The notes under the pieces: generated by a model
What the model was told of the DNA's origin: nothing
Seen by the model: the letters and a program-made list of their open reading frames with translations, nothing else
Database searches by the model: none
Translations under genes and position numbers: made by a program
From: Chloroflexota bacterium
Lineage (GTDB): Bacteria > Chloroflexota > Dehalococcoidia > GIF9 > AB-539-J10
DNA: 39,635 bases
Direction of reading: 5' to 3'
Assembly (NCBI GenBank): GCA_030611015.1
Contig: JAUWQP010000004.1
Coordinates: 1-39,635 of the forward strand
In this document: in pieces, positions 19,406 through 28,180 of the stretch
Layout of the letters: every line of letters starts with the position of its first letter
How positions within the stretch are numbered: position 1 is the stretch's first letter

Positions 19406-20188
19406 ATGGCTATCGTTTTTCGTACTATCTGGGTGATAGCCTACCGCGAGCTCCTGCGTTTTATCCAGGACAGGCCACGGATGTTCTCCTCCTTTTCTAT
19501 GCCGATTATATTCCTGATAATTTTTGGTGCCGGCTTCGGTAGGCTTATCGGCCAAATGATGCCCGGCGTAGACTATATACAGTTTATGTATCCCGGTATT
19601 CTAGCCATGACAGTATTGATGACCTCTGTCATGTCCGGCGTCTCCATCGTCTGGGATAGAGAATTCGGTTTCCTAAAAGAGGTGCTGGTTTCTCCCTTGA
19701 GCCGTAGCGGAGTGCTAGTCGGCAAGGCTGTCGGCGCTGCCACCATCGCCATCATCCAGGGGGCCATAATGGTTGGGCTGGCACCCATTGTTAATGTTCC
19801 CATCAACTTGGGCACGGTGCTGGCTCTTTTGCCGCTCCTCTTAATACTCTCCCTCGCTCTTTCCGGGTTGGGGCTGCTAATCGGTGCCCGCATGCGCTCG
19901 CAGCAGGGATTTCAGATAGTGATGCAGTTGGTGATTTTCCCCATGATGTTTCTCTCTGGCATCTTCTTCCCCGTCTCCGGCGTAGCCACCTGGCTGGAGG
20001 TACTCTCCAAATTAAACCCGGTGACCTATGGAATAGATGCTATCCGCCAGGTCTTCTTGGGCACCGAGGTGGCCGGCGTTACCGTCTTTGGCCACACCAT
20101 GGGCATCGTGGATTCGGCTATTGTGGTGGCGATGGCAGGGGTAGTATTCCTGACTACCGCTATCTGGGCCTTCAACAAGCAGGAGTGA
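19406..20188 (+). CDS. ABC-2 type transporter permease (DrrB-like)
   Basis: Six hydrophobic segments, FLSGIFFPVSGVATWLEVLSKLNPVTYGIDAIRQ; adjacent to the ABC ATPase. Confidence 0.93.
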   Translation: MAIVFRTIWVIAYRELLRFIQDRPRMFSSFSMPIIFLIIFGAGFGRLIGQMMPGVDYIQFMYPGILAMTVLMTSVMSGVSIVWDREFGFLKEVLVSPLSRSGVLVGKAVGAATIAIIQGAIMVGLAPIVNVPINLGTVLALLPLLLILSLALSGLGLLIGARMRSQQGFQIVMQLVIFPMMFLSGIFFPVSGVATWLEVLSKLNPVTYGIDAIRQVFLGTEVAGVTVFGHTMGIVDSAIVVAMAGVVFLTTAIWAFNKQE

Positions 20189-20318
20189 GTCGGAGCACCC
20201 GGAGCAATTCAGACTACCAAAACTTGGTTCTGAAGGCCGTCATTCTATTTGCTGAGCTATAGGCCACCACAAATTTTCACTAACAGGCGAATTAAGTGAG
20301 TCACACAAAATGAGTGAT

Positions 20319-20341
20319 TGTGCAATTCGGCAAATTGCACA
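20319..20341. repeat. Perfect 9-bp inverted repeat with 5-nt loop
   Basis: TGTGCAATT-CGGCA-AATTGCACA, immediately left of the third dinB upstream repeat. Confidence 0.75.
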
Positions 20342-20346
20342 AAGGC

Positions 20347-20606
20347 CAGAATTGTTGGGGCACTTTTCGATAAAAAGTTGGCTTTATCAGCTCTGTGTGC
20401 TAGTTTATGTACTGTTTCATGGCTCGCTGTATTTTCCATATTGATTTGGATGCCTTCTTCGTTTCTGTGGAGCAGGTGCTTAACCCGAAGCTAAGGGGAA
20501 AACCGGTAATCGTCGGCGGAGACCCTGAGCGCCGCGGTGTAGTTGCCTCTGCTTCCTATGAAGCGCGCCCTTTCGGCATCCATGCCGGTATGCCGTCATC
20601 CAAGGC
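20347..20606 (+). repeat. dinB upstream/5' repeat, copy 3 (contains start of the intact gene)
   Basis: CAGAATTGTTGGGGCACTTTTCGATAAAAAGTTGGCTTTATCAGCTCTGTGTGCTAGTTTATGTACTGTTTCATGGCTCGC..., matching copies 1 and 2. Confidence 0.92.
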
Positions 20607-21588
20607 ACGCCGCCTTTGTCCCCAGGCAATTTTCATACGGGCTCACTTCTCTCTATATAAAGATGCGTCGGCTAAGTTTATGAAGATTCTCGGCGATTTT
20701 TCTCCCCATATCGAACCTTTAGGGCTCGACGAAGCCTACCTTGATGTTACTGGATGTGAAGAACCTTATGGTTCTACTCGCCAACTGGCACTGGCTATAA
20801 AGGAAAGAATATATAAGGAGCTCAAGATCACAGCTTCAGTGGGCATCGCTACCTGCAAGGTGGTGGCTAAGATCGCCTCCGACCTATGTAAGCCCGATGG
20901 ACTGCTAGAGATAGCCCCGGGGGAGGAACAGGCTTTCCTCAATCCACTCCCCGTAGCTAAATTACCCGGGGTGGGAAAGAAAACGGAGCAGGCATTAAAA
21001 GAGATGGGTATAACTACAATAGGAGAATTAGCCAGCCTTCCTCTGGACACGATAAAAAGACAGTTCGGAGCAACTGGAGCAGTGATTTATAGCTATGCCC
21101 GGGGGATAGATGACCGGCAGATAGAGGCGCCAGGCGAAGCTAAATCCATTAGTCAGCAGCTCACTTTTGCCCGCGATACTCTGGACCACAATTTTCTTGA
21201 GGCTAGCCTTCACAATTTATGCCAGGAGGTCTGCCAGGACCTGCGGAGTCAAAATAAAAGAGCAAAATGTGTAGCCATAAGGCTGAGGTATGCTGACTTT
21301 AAGACAATCACCCGCCAGGTCATCTTAAAAGAAGCCAGCGACGTTACCCAGGTTATTTTTGCCGCAGCTCAGCAGTTGCTGGCTAAAGCTCTGGCACAAC
21401 AAGGAAAACCAGTGCGACTCATAGGTATTCGAATATCAAGCCTGGTTGGCGAGGAAAAACAACTACCTATGTTTGATTCCGGGACGGAAAAGCCGGAGCA
21501 CCTGGATAAAGCTATAGATAAAATTCGTAGGAAATACGGCCCAACGGCGATAAAAACAGGCAACGGCATTTTTCCTGAAGGCAGCTAA
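20419..21588 (+). CDS. dinB: DNA polymerase IV (Y-family)
   Basis: [80 protein letters not shown]. Start at 20419 by comparison with the partial copies; ORF track starts at 20407. Confidence 0.95.
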   Translation: MARCIFHIDLDAFFVSVEQVLNPKLRGKPVIVGGDPERRGVVASASYEARPFGIHAGMPSSKARRLCPQAIFIRAHFSLYKDASAKFMKILGDFSPHIEPLGLDEAYLDVTGCEEPYGSTRQLALAIKERIYKELKITASVGIATCKVVAKIASDLCKPDGLLEIAPGEEQAFLNPLPVAKLPGVGKKTEQALKEMGITTIGELASLPLDTIKRQFGATGAVIYSYARGIDDRQIEAPGEAKSISQQLTFARDTLDHNFLEASLHNLCQEVCQDLRSQNKRAKCVAIRLRYADFKTITRQVILKEASDVTQVIFAAAQQLLAKALAQQGKPVRLIGIRISSLVGEEKQLPMFDSGTEKPEHLDKAIDKIRRKYGPTAIKTGNGIFPEGS

Positions 21589-21644
21589 GTATCACCCTGA
21601 GCGGAGGCAAGATTCTACGCCTGTGACTCAGAATAACACCCCCC

Positions 21645-21723
21645 GTCATTGCGAGGCTGACGCAGTCAGCCGAAGCAATCTCGGTGTGAGATTGCCACGC
21701 ATCTTTCAGGTGCTCGCAATGAC
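21645..21723. repeat. Palindromic repeat with 11-bp terminal inverted repeats and two internal hairpins
   Basis: GTCATTGCGAG...CTCGCAATGAC ends; internal GCTGAC-GCA-GTCAGC and GCAATCTC-GGTGT-GAGATTGC. Confidence 0.85.
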
Positions 21724-21866
21724 AAAAGAGAGATGGCTCAGAATGACAAGAGGAGAAAGCTCGCAATGACAGAAAGCGAAAGGCTTAGAATGGCGGAGAG
21801 GGCTTGTTTTGGGCTCACAATACGAAGTATAATTGACTACCTTTACCTATAATAGAAAGGAGAAAG

Positions 21867-22796
21867 ATGCCGGATTATGCCTTTTTCCACAAACAATTTA
21901 TGCCACTAGCTGAAGCTAAAATCGGAATCTTGACCCATGCCCTCCCCTACGGCACCGCTTGCTTCGAGGGCATCCGCGGTAATTGGGACAGTGCGCAGGA
22001 AAGGTTCTGCATTTTTAGAATCAAGGACCACTATAAACGCATGTTTGATAGCTGCCGCCTCCTGAAAATGAATCTCCCCTACTCTATTGATGAGTTTTGC
22101 CAATTGACCGGGGAGCTTTTAGTAAGAAGTGGCTACCAGGAGGACGTATATATCCGTCCTTTAGCCTATAAAAGCTCCGAAGCTATAGGGGTTCGTCTCC
22201 ACAATCTAGAAGAAGATGTTTTTATTATCGTGACCACGTTGCCTTCTTATCTTGATATAGAGAATGGTGTTCGTTGCTGCACCTCATCGTGGCGTCGCGT
22301 GGATGACACCATGATTCCACCTCGAGGCAAGATTTGTGGCATTTATGTAAATAGCGCTCTGGCTAAAACCGAGGCCCAAGAAAGTGGCTTTGATGAAGCA
22401 ATATTGCTAACCCAAGACGGACATGTCTGCGAAGGCAGTGGTGAAAATATCTTTCTTGTTTCAGGGGGGAAACTGCTAACTCCTCCGTCATCCGATAACA
22501 TTCTTCTGGGCATCACCAGGGACACAGTCATGAAGTTGGCGAAAAATGAATTGGGCATAGATACCATTGAGAGACAAGTTGATAGAAGCGAACTCTATGT
22601 GGCCGACGAATGCTTCTTCACCGGCACAGCAGCCAACATAGCGCCCATCTTAGAAATTGACCATCGCCCTATAGGCACGGGCGGCATTGGCAAAGTAACC
22701 GCCAAATTGCAAAAGCTCTTTGCCAAGGTGATGTTAGGAAGAAACCCTAAGTATTCTGATTGGTACCACATAGTTTCCCCCAAAGCCCCGATATAA
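21867..22796 (+). CDS. ilvE: Branched-chain amino acid aminotransferase (class IV PLP)
   Basis: HALPYGTACFEGIRGNW, VCEGSGENIFLVSGGKLLTPPSSDNILLGITRDTVMKLA, DECFFTGTAANIAPILEID. Confidence 0.93.
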   Translation: MPDYAFFHKQFMPLAEAKIGILTHALPYGTACFEGIRGNWDSAQERFCIFRIKDHYKRMFDSCRLLKMNLPYSIDEFCQLTGELLVRSGYQEDVYIRPLAYKSSEAIGVRLHNLEEDVFIIVTTLPSYLDIENGVRCCTSSWRRVDDTMIPPRGKICGIYVNSALAKTEAQESGFDEAILLTQDGHVCEGSGENIFLVSGGKLLTPPSSDNILLGITRDTVMKLAKNELGIDTIERQVDRSELYVADECFFTGTAANIAPILEIDHRPIGTGGIGKVTAKLQKLFAKVMLGRNPKYSDWYHIVSPKAPI

Positions 22797-22816
22797 TCGG
22801 GGCATAACCGACTTTC

Positions 22817-23389
22817 CTAACCAGGAGTTATCCCGGGCTCTACCTGTAAAGCCTTGAGGAGATAGAGCAGGCGGCAACTCTGCTCCAAGGTAGCAGTATA
22901 GTAATAGGCTTCCTCTAATAACTGGCTGATAGCAAAGCTTCCATGACCCCGCACCAAAACCACCTTATACTCATTTAGTAGTCTGGCTATCTCCCCGGCA
23001 AGGTTTTCAAGTTTTACTACCTCCTCTGTGCTTAAGACAGGCACCTTAGACAACAAAGCCCGCCCTTCTACGTCACAGGGCATAATCTCCTTTTCCGTGA
23101 AAGACAAGGCAACAGCGTAAGGCGGGTGCGCATGAATTACTGCTAATGCTGAAGTGTTTTTATAGATACAGCGATGAATTTCCAGTTCCTTGGAAGCCAG
23201 GGGGGTAGCCCGATTGTTTTTATTTATCCCCGTCTCTACCAAATCCCTTGCCTGAATAGAGCCCAAGGTGCTGCCTCGATGGGTAATAACCAGATGCTCT
23301 CCAAGCTTGATGCTAAGGTTACCTCCTTGGGACAAAACCAGCCCCTGAGTAAAGAGAGCCTGCCCTACCGCTTGGAATTGGGACAACAT
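22817..23389 (-). CDS. Class II aldolase/adducin family protein
   Basis: LVLSQGGNLSIKLGEHLVITHRGS, VIHAHPPYAVALS, VLVRGHGSFAIS. Confidence 0.85.
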   Translation of the reverse strand: MLSQFQAVGQALFTQGLVLSQGGNLSIKLGEHLVITHRGSTLGSIQARDLVETGINKNNRATPLASKELEIHRCIYKNTSALAVIHAHPPYAVALSFTEKEIMPCDVEGRALLSKVPVLSTEEVVKLENLAGEIARLLNEYKVVLVRGHGSFAISQLLEEAYYYTATLEQSCRLLYLLKALQVEPGITPG

Positions 23390-23467
23390 CGCACTAAACT
23401 AAAAAACAAAAGTCAAAAAAGCTGGACTATTTTTAAACTTTCCCTTTGTCATGTTGCATTTCTCAAG

Positions 23468-24112
23468 CTATGGAACACGCCGAATCACAGCCACCACCCG
23501 TCCCTGAATCTCGACATTATCAGGAGTAGTATAAATGGGGGTCATCCGCTTATTTGCTGGCTCCAGGCGGATGCGATTTGGCTCAGCGAAAAACCTCTTA
23601 AGTGTGACCTCCTGCTCTTCTTTAAGCCAGACCGCCACCATATCGCCATTCTCAGCACTGTTTACATAGTCCATTAGAACTATGTCCCCATCTCCTATTA
23701 AAGCATCTAACATGGAGTCGCCCTTTACTCGCAGTGCATAAACATCTTGCTTGCCACGAAGTAATTCCTCGCTCACTTCTAATCCCTCAGTGGCAAGAAC
23801 ATTTCCTGTATCAGAAGCAGGCACCGGAATAGGCTCACCGGCGGCTATTGCCCCCACTATGGGAATATTAACAAGTTTCCCTCCTTTCTGCTGTGGAGTC
23901 AAGAACTTAATTCCCCGAGATATGTCACTGTGGCGGCTAATATATCCCGCTTGTTCCAATTTGTTCAGGTTATAAGCTACCACCGAGGTAGAACTTATCC
24001 CACATCCAGCAGCAATATCTCTGATACTCGGAGGATAACCTTTATCCTGCAAAAATTCAGTGACAAAGTTGATAATGCGTTCCTGCTTTGCTGAAAGCGA
24101 CTTAATAGCCAT
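23468..24112 (-). CDS. lexA: LexA repressor
   Basis: QERIINFVTEFLQDKGYPPSIRDIAAGCGISS HTH, AIAAGEPIPV cleavage site, VKGDSMLDALIGDGDIV catalytic Ser region. Confidence 0.95.
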   Translation of the reverse strand: MAIKSLSAKQERIINFVTEFLQDKGYPPSIRDIAAGCGISSTSVVAYNLNKLEQAGYISRHSDISRGIKFLTPQQKGGKLVNIPIVGAIAAGEPIPVPASDTGNVLATEGLEVSEELLRGKQDVYALRVKGDSMLDALIGDGDIVLMDYVNSAENGDMVAVWLKEEQEVTLKRFFAEPNRIRLEPANKRMTPIYTTPDNVEIQGRVVAVIRRVP

Positions 24113-24118
24113 CGGTTA

Positions 24119-24391
24119 TCAGCCAGTTGCTCCCTGTCCCTTATCTAGATTGTGCATTAAGAGGGATTTAATCCTGGCGCCTTTATTCCTATGAATAATC
24201 CCTTTACTCACCGCTTTATCTACGCTGCTTATAGCCATCATTGTTTTCTGATATGCCGATTCTTCCCCGGCATCAACTGCGTTTTTCGCTTTAACCACAT
24301 AGGTCTTGGCACTACGGCGCACTAAGCGGTTCCGCAACCGTTTTCTCTCCGCTGCTCTAGCAGCTTCGTTATTCCGCTTACTACTTGACAC
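24119..24391 (-). CDS. rpsT: 30S ribosomal protein S20
   Basis: RNRLVRRSAKTYVVKAKNAVDAGE...VDKAVSKGIIHRNKGARIKSLL. Confidence 0.92.
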   Translation of the reverse strand: MSSSKRNNEAARAAERKRLRNRLVRRSAKTYVVKAKNAVDAGEESAYQKTMMAISSVDKAVSKGIIHRNKGARIKSLLMHNLDKGQGATG

Positions 24392-26530
24392 TTATACCTC
24401 CTTTCTCGTTACACTTGCTACGTTCCACACTGAATAAATTCTAGACATTATTTTACTTAGCTGAGCAGCACTTTTCACCTCCAATGCAAAATACAATGAG
24501 GCGCTATCACCGTGGTGATTGGTCGTGCTTACTTCGGTGAGGTTTACTCCCTCCTCGGCTATAATAGCACTAATATCCCTGACAAGACCAACTCTATCCC
24601 AGGCATCAACCTGAATCGTCACGGGATAGACCTGTGCCACTTCACCCCATTCCACCTTGATTAATCTTTCCCTCTCCTCTTCATTGATAATATTAAGGCA
24701 ATCCCTCCGGTGCACAGTGATACCCCGTCCTTGAGTAATATAACCAATAATCTTATCCCCGGGCAAGGGATGACAGCAATTCGCCAAACGAGTAAGTAAG
24801 TCTCCGACCCCCAACACATTGATGCTTACAGGGCTAACCTTCCGCGGAGGCAGAATTGCAACTCCCTCGCCAGGGGGCTCCAGGTCTCCACTCAATTTAA
24901 TCGCTATTTGAGAAGCATTTATGCTGCCGCTGCCCAGCGCAGCAAAAAGGTCATCCGCATCGCCATAGTTAAGCAGACGCGCTAATTTGTCAACACCGGG
25001 CAAACCGACGACCAACCTCTTAAGCTCTCTATCCCAAATTTGCTTGCCAGTTTCAATGCATTGGCTGCGTTCTTGCTTTTTAAACCATTGCCGAACCTTG
25101 CTTCTCGCATGAGATGTCTTAATATAACCAAGCACAGGATTAAGCCAGTCCAGACTGGGGCCTTTATCGCCTTTGCTGGCCATAATCTCCACCACATCAC
25201 CATTCTTAAGAGTATAATTCAAAGGTCCAAGCCTGCCATTCACTTTCGCTCCAATACATCTATAGCCCAAGTCCGTATGAACTCGAAAGGCGAAATCTAG
25301 AGGAGTGGCACCCCTGGGCAACTCCTTTATCTCCCCTTTAGGAGTATAGACAAACACCCGCTCTACAAGAACATCGGTTTTAATAGATTCCAGAAATTCT
25401 TCACTATCAAGCTCCTCCCTCCAATCACCAAGCTGCCGCAGCCAAGCTATTTCATCATTAAACTGCTCACCTACTTTCCCTTCTTTATAGAGCCAGTGAG
25501 CAGCCACCCCATATTCGTTGACCCTATGCATATCATGAGTCCGAATTTGTATTTCTAGCGGTTTTGTATCTTGACACATTACCGTAGTATGCAAAGCTTG
25601 ATAGCCATTATCCTTGGGATTAGCAATAAAGTCGTCGAACTCTTCAGGAATAGGACGCCAAAAATTATGAATTACACCTAATGCCTTATAACAATCTGAA
25701 ACCGAGTCCACCAACACACGTAAGGCGAAAAGGTCATGGATATCTCCAAAATTCTTACCCTGCGCATCATACTTGCCCATCTTCTGATATATGCTGTAAA
25801 TATGTTTTGGCCGGCCATAAACCTTAGCTTTTATATCGACCTTATCTAATTCTTGGCATAGTATCTGACTAACCTCAGTTACGAAGCCTTCCCTCTCGGC
25901 TCGCTTCCCAGCTACCAAACGAGCAATCCGATGGTACACCCGTGGCTTCAGATAGCGAAAAGCTAAATCCTCTAATTGCCATTTCGCATCCCTCATACCT
26001 AAACGGTGAGCTAAGGGAGCATATATCTCCATGGTCTCTTGAGCGATAGCACGCCGTTTTTCTGCGGGTAAAGCACCCAGTGTACGCATGTTATGTAACC
26101 TGTCTGCCAATTTGATAAGAACCACCCGTAGGTCTTCAGCCGTAGCCAGGAGCATTTTGCGTAGGTTTTCCGCTTGAACTTTCGACTTTGTCTCCCTCGT
26201 TCGAGCTCGACTTGTAAGCCTGTTCAGCTTGGTAACTCCATCAACAAGTTTAACTACCTGTAAACCAAAGTTGGCCTCGATCTCGTCTAATGACACACCA
26301 CAATCCTCGGGGACATCGTGCAACAAGGCAGCAGCTAAGGTTTCAGAATCAAGGTGAAACTCAGCCAAAATCATAGCTGTATTTAAAGGATGCTCTAAAT
26401 AGGGCTCTCCTGTTTTACGCACTTGCCCTTGGTGCGCTCTCGAAGCGAATTCGTAAGCTGCTGTAACCAGAGCTACCTTATCATCAGGCAGGTAAGCGCT
26501 AGCCTGTTCTATAAGCGCATTAACTTCCAT
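24392..26530 (-). CDS. relA: Bifunctional (p)ppGpp synthetase/hydrolase, RelA/SpoT family
   Basis: HD domain (ALLHDVPEDCGVS, KLADRLHNMRTL), synthetase (KNFGDIHDLFALRVLV), TGS (VFVYTPKGEIKELPRGATPLDFAFRVHTDLGYRC), ACT C-terminus. Confidence 0.95.
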   Translation of the reverse strand: MEVNALIEQASAYLPDDKVALVTAAYEFASRAHQGQVRKTGEPYLEHPLNTAMILAEFHLDSETLAAALLHDVPEDCGVSLDEIEANFGLQVVKLVDGVTKLNRLTSRARTRETKSKVQAENLRKMLLATAEDLRVVLIKLADRLHNMRTLGALPAEKRRAIAQETMEIYAPLAHRLGMRDAKWQLEDLAFRYLKPRVYHRIARLVAGKRAEREGFVTEVSQILCQELDKVDIKAKVYGRPKHIYSIYQKMGKYDAQGKNFGDIHDLFALRVLVDSVSDCYKALGVIHNFWRPIPEEFDDFIANPKDNGYQALHTTVMCQDTKPLEIQIRTHDMHRVNEYGVAAHWLYKEGKVGEQFNDEIAWLRQLGDWREELDSEEFLESIKTDVLVERVFVYTPKGEIKELPRGATPLDFAFRVHTDLGYRCIGAKVNGRLGPLNYTLKNGDVVEIMASKGDKGPSLDWLNPVLGYIKTSHARSKVRQWFKKQERSQCIETGKQIWDRELKRLVVGLPGVDKLARLLNYGDADDLFAALGSGSINASQIAIKLSGDLEPPGEGVAILPPRKVSPVSINVLGVGDLLTRLANCCHPLPGDKIIGYITQGRGITVHRRDCLNIINEEERERLIKVEWGEVAQVYPVTIQVDAWDRVGLVRDISAIIAEEGVNLTEVSTTNHHGDSASLYFALEVKSAAQLSKIMSRIYSVWNVASVTRKEV

Positions 26531-26608
26531 CTAATTCATAATACTGCAATAGCAAAGGTAACACAAATTATAGTCAAGAGCATGTTTCCCAATGTCATTC
26601 TGAGGGGT

Positions 26609-26707
26609 CTCGATAAATCGGGACGACGAAGAATTTCAAAAATTCTTCGCGGAGTTTACCCTGAGCGGAATTAGATTCCTCCCCCGTATGAAATACGGGG
26701 GAGGAAT
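26609..26707. repeat. Cluster of palindromes between divergent relA and hisS
   Basis: CTCGAT-AA-ATCGGG (26609-26622), CGAAGAATTT-CAA-AAATTCTTCG (26627-26649), ATTCCTCCCCCGTAT-GAA-ATACGGGGGAGGAAT (26675-26707). Confidence 0.85.
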
Positions 26708-26791
26708 GACAGAAGCGAAAGGCTCAGAATGACAAGAGCAGGCTTAATAGTTACAATATGGTAAACTAAAAGATAGGCAAGGAGGATTTCT

Positions 26792-28063
26792 TTGTACAAA
26801 GCACCCCGGGGAACATCCGACATTCTACCGGAAGAATATGTTTACTGGAAATACATAGAGGAAAAGGCTGCTTTCTTGTGCCAGCTCTACGGCTACCAAC
26901 CACTGAGCACACCCATATTCGAAGATGCCCAGCTTTTCACTCAAACTGTTGCTGGGGGAACAGACATCGTGGACAAGGAAATGTATATCTTCGAAGACAA
27001 AAACGGACAAGAACTGGCTTTAAGGGCAGAAGGAACAGCACCAGTTTGCCGGGCTTATCTAGAGCATGGGTTATTCAACTTAGCACAACCCGTGAAGCTT
27101 TATTACATTGGACCGGCCTTCAGGTATGAGCGCCCCCAGTCTGGGCGGTACCGCCAGCACCACCAAGTTGGCTTTGAGGCTTTGGGTGAGGCCGATCCAG
27201 CTCTTGATGCCGAAGTCATAGAAATGGCCTGGCAATTCTTCCTCTCTCTGGGGCTATCCGGGGTTTCTATTCAGCTCAATAGCATCGGCTGTAAGCTTTG
27301 CCGACCCGGGTATTTAGAAGTGCTGAAGCAACATTACTCAAGTTATACAGACCGTCTGTGCCCTGACTGCAAAGCTAGGTTGACCAGAAATCCGCTACGC
27401 CTGCTTGATTGCAAGAAAGCTTCCTGCCAGAATATAGCTAAAACCGCACCGAAAATTCCGGATTATCTCTGCCATGAATGTCAACTCCACTTCCAAAGCG
27501 TTCAAAAATATTTAGGGACATTGAGCACCCCTTTTCAGTTGAATCATAGATTAGTCCGTGGCCTGGATTATTACACCAGGACAGTGTTCGAGGTGGAACC
27601 TCAAGAGAAAGAGGGGCAAAGCACGCTCGGCGGAGGCGGTCGCTATGATGACCTCATCGAGGCATTAGGAGGAAAACCAACCCCGGGAGTTGGCTTTGCA
27701 GCCGGGTTGGAAAGAATAATATTAAATTTGAAGGGACAGCATTTAGATATTCCGCCATTGCCCAGGCCCGATGTTTTTATCGCCTACTTGGGGCACGAAG
27801 CCAAGATTCAAGCGATGAAGATTGCCGCGGAGTTACGCAAAGCTGAAATTGCTACTATCATGGCTACAGGTGATAAAAGCTTAAAAGGGCAGATGAGACA
27901 AGCGAACTCTTTAGGCAGTACCAATGTTCTCATCCTCGGCGAACAAGAGAGCAGAAATAGAAATGTAATATTGCGAGATATGAGGAATGGAGAACAGCAA
28001 ACCATTCCTTTGGCTGAAATAGCCAGAATGCTTAAACTCCGATCTCACCGGGGTCAAAAGTAG
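26792..28063 (+). CDS. hisS: Histidyl-tRNA synthetase, probable TTG start
   Basis: APRGTSDILPEE, RAEGTAPVCRAYLEHGL, FRYERPQSGRYRQHHQVGFEALG, LVRGLDYYTRTVFEV; GGAGG upstream of TTG at 26792. Confidence 0.95.
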   Translation: MYKAPRGTSDILPEEYVYWKYIEEKAAFLCQLYGYQPLSTPIFEDAQLFTQTVAGGTDIVDKEMYIFEDKNGQELALRAEGTAPVCRAYLEHGLFNLAQPVKLYYIGPAFRYERPQSGRYRQHHQVGFEALGEADPALDAEVIEMAWQFFLSLGLSGVSIQLNSIGCKLCRPGYLEVLKQHYSSYTDRLCPDCKARLTRNPLRLLDCKKASCQNIAKTAPKIPDYLCHECQLHFQSVQKYLGTLSTPFQLNHRLVRGLDYYTRTVFEVEPQEKEGQSTLGGGGRYDDLIEALGGKPTPGVGFAAGLERIILNLKGQHLDIPPLPRPDVFIAYLGHEAKIQAMKIAAELRKAEIATIMATGDKSLKGQMRQANSLGSTNVLILGEQESRNRNVILRDMRNGEQQTIPLAEIARMLKLRSHRGQK

Positions 28064-28180
28064 TACCAGCAATGTCAGATATGGTATAATAGGTATAGTG
28101 CCATCACCATTAAGGACAAGTGAAAACTTGCACTCTTTCCTGCCATCAACTATACGTTTGTCGTATGCCAATAGAATGAC

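Noticed and set aside
12290-20620. Classical IS or transposon explanation for the dinB duplications
   Set aside because: No transposase or integrase ORF and no matching terminal inverted repeats were found; the repeats are direct and derived from a host gene.
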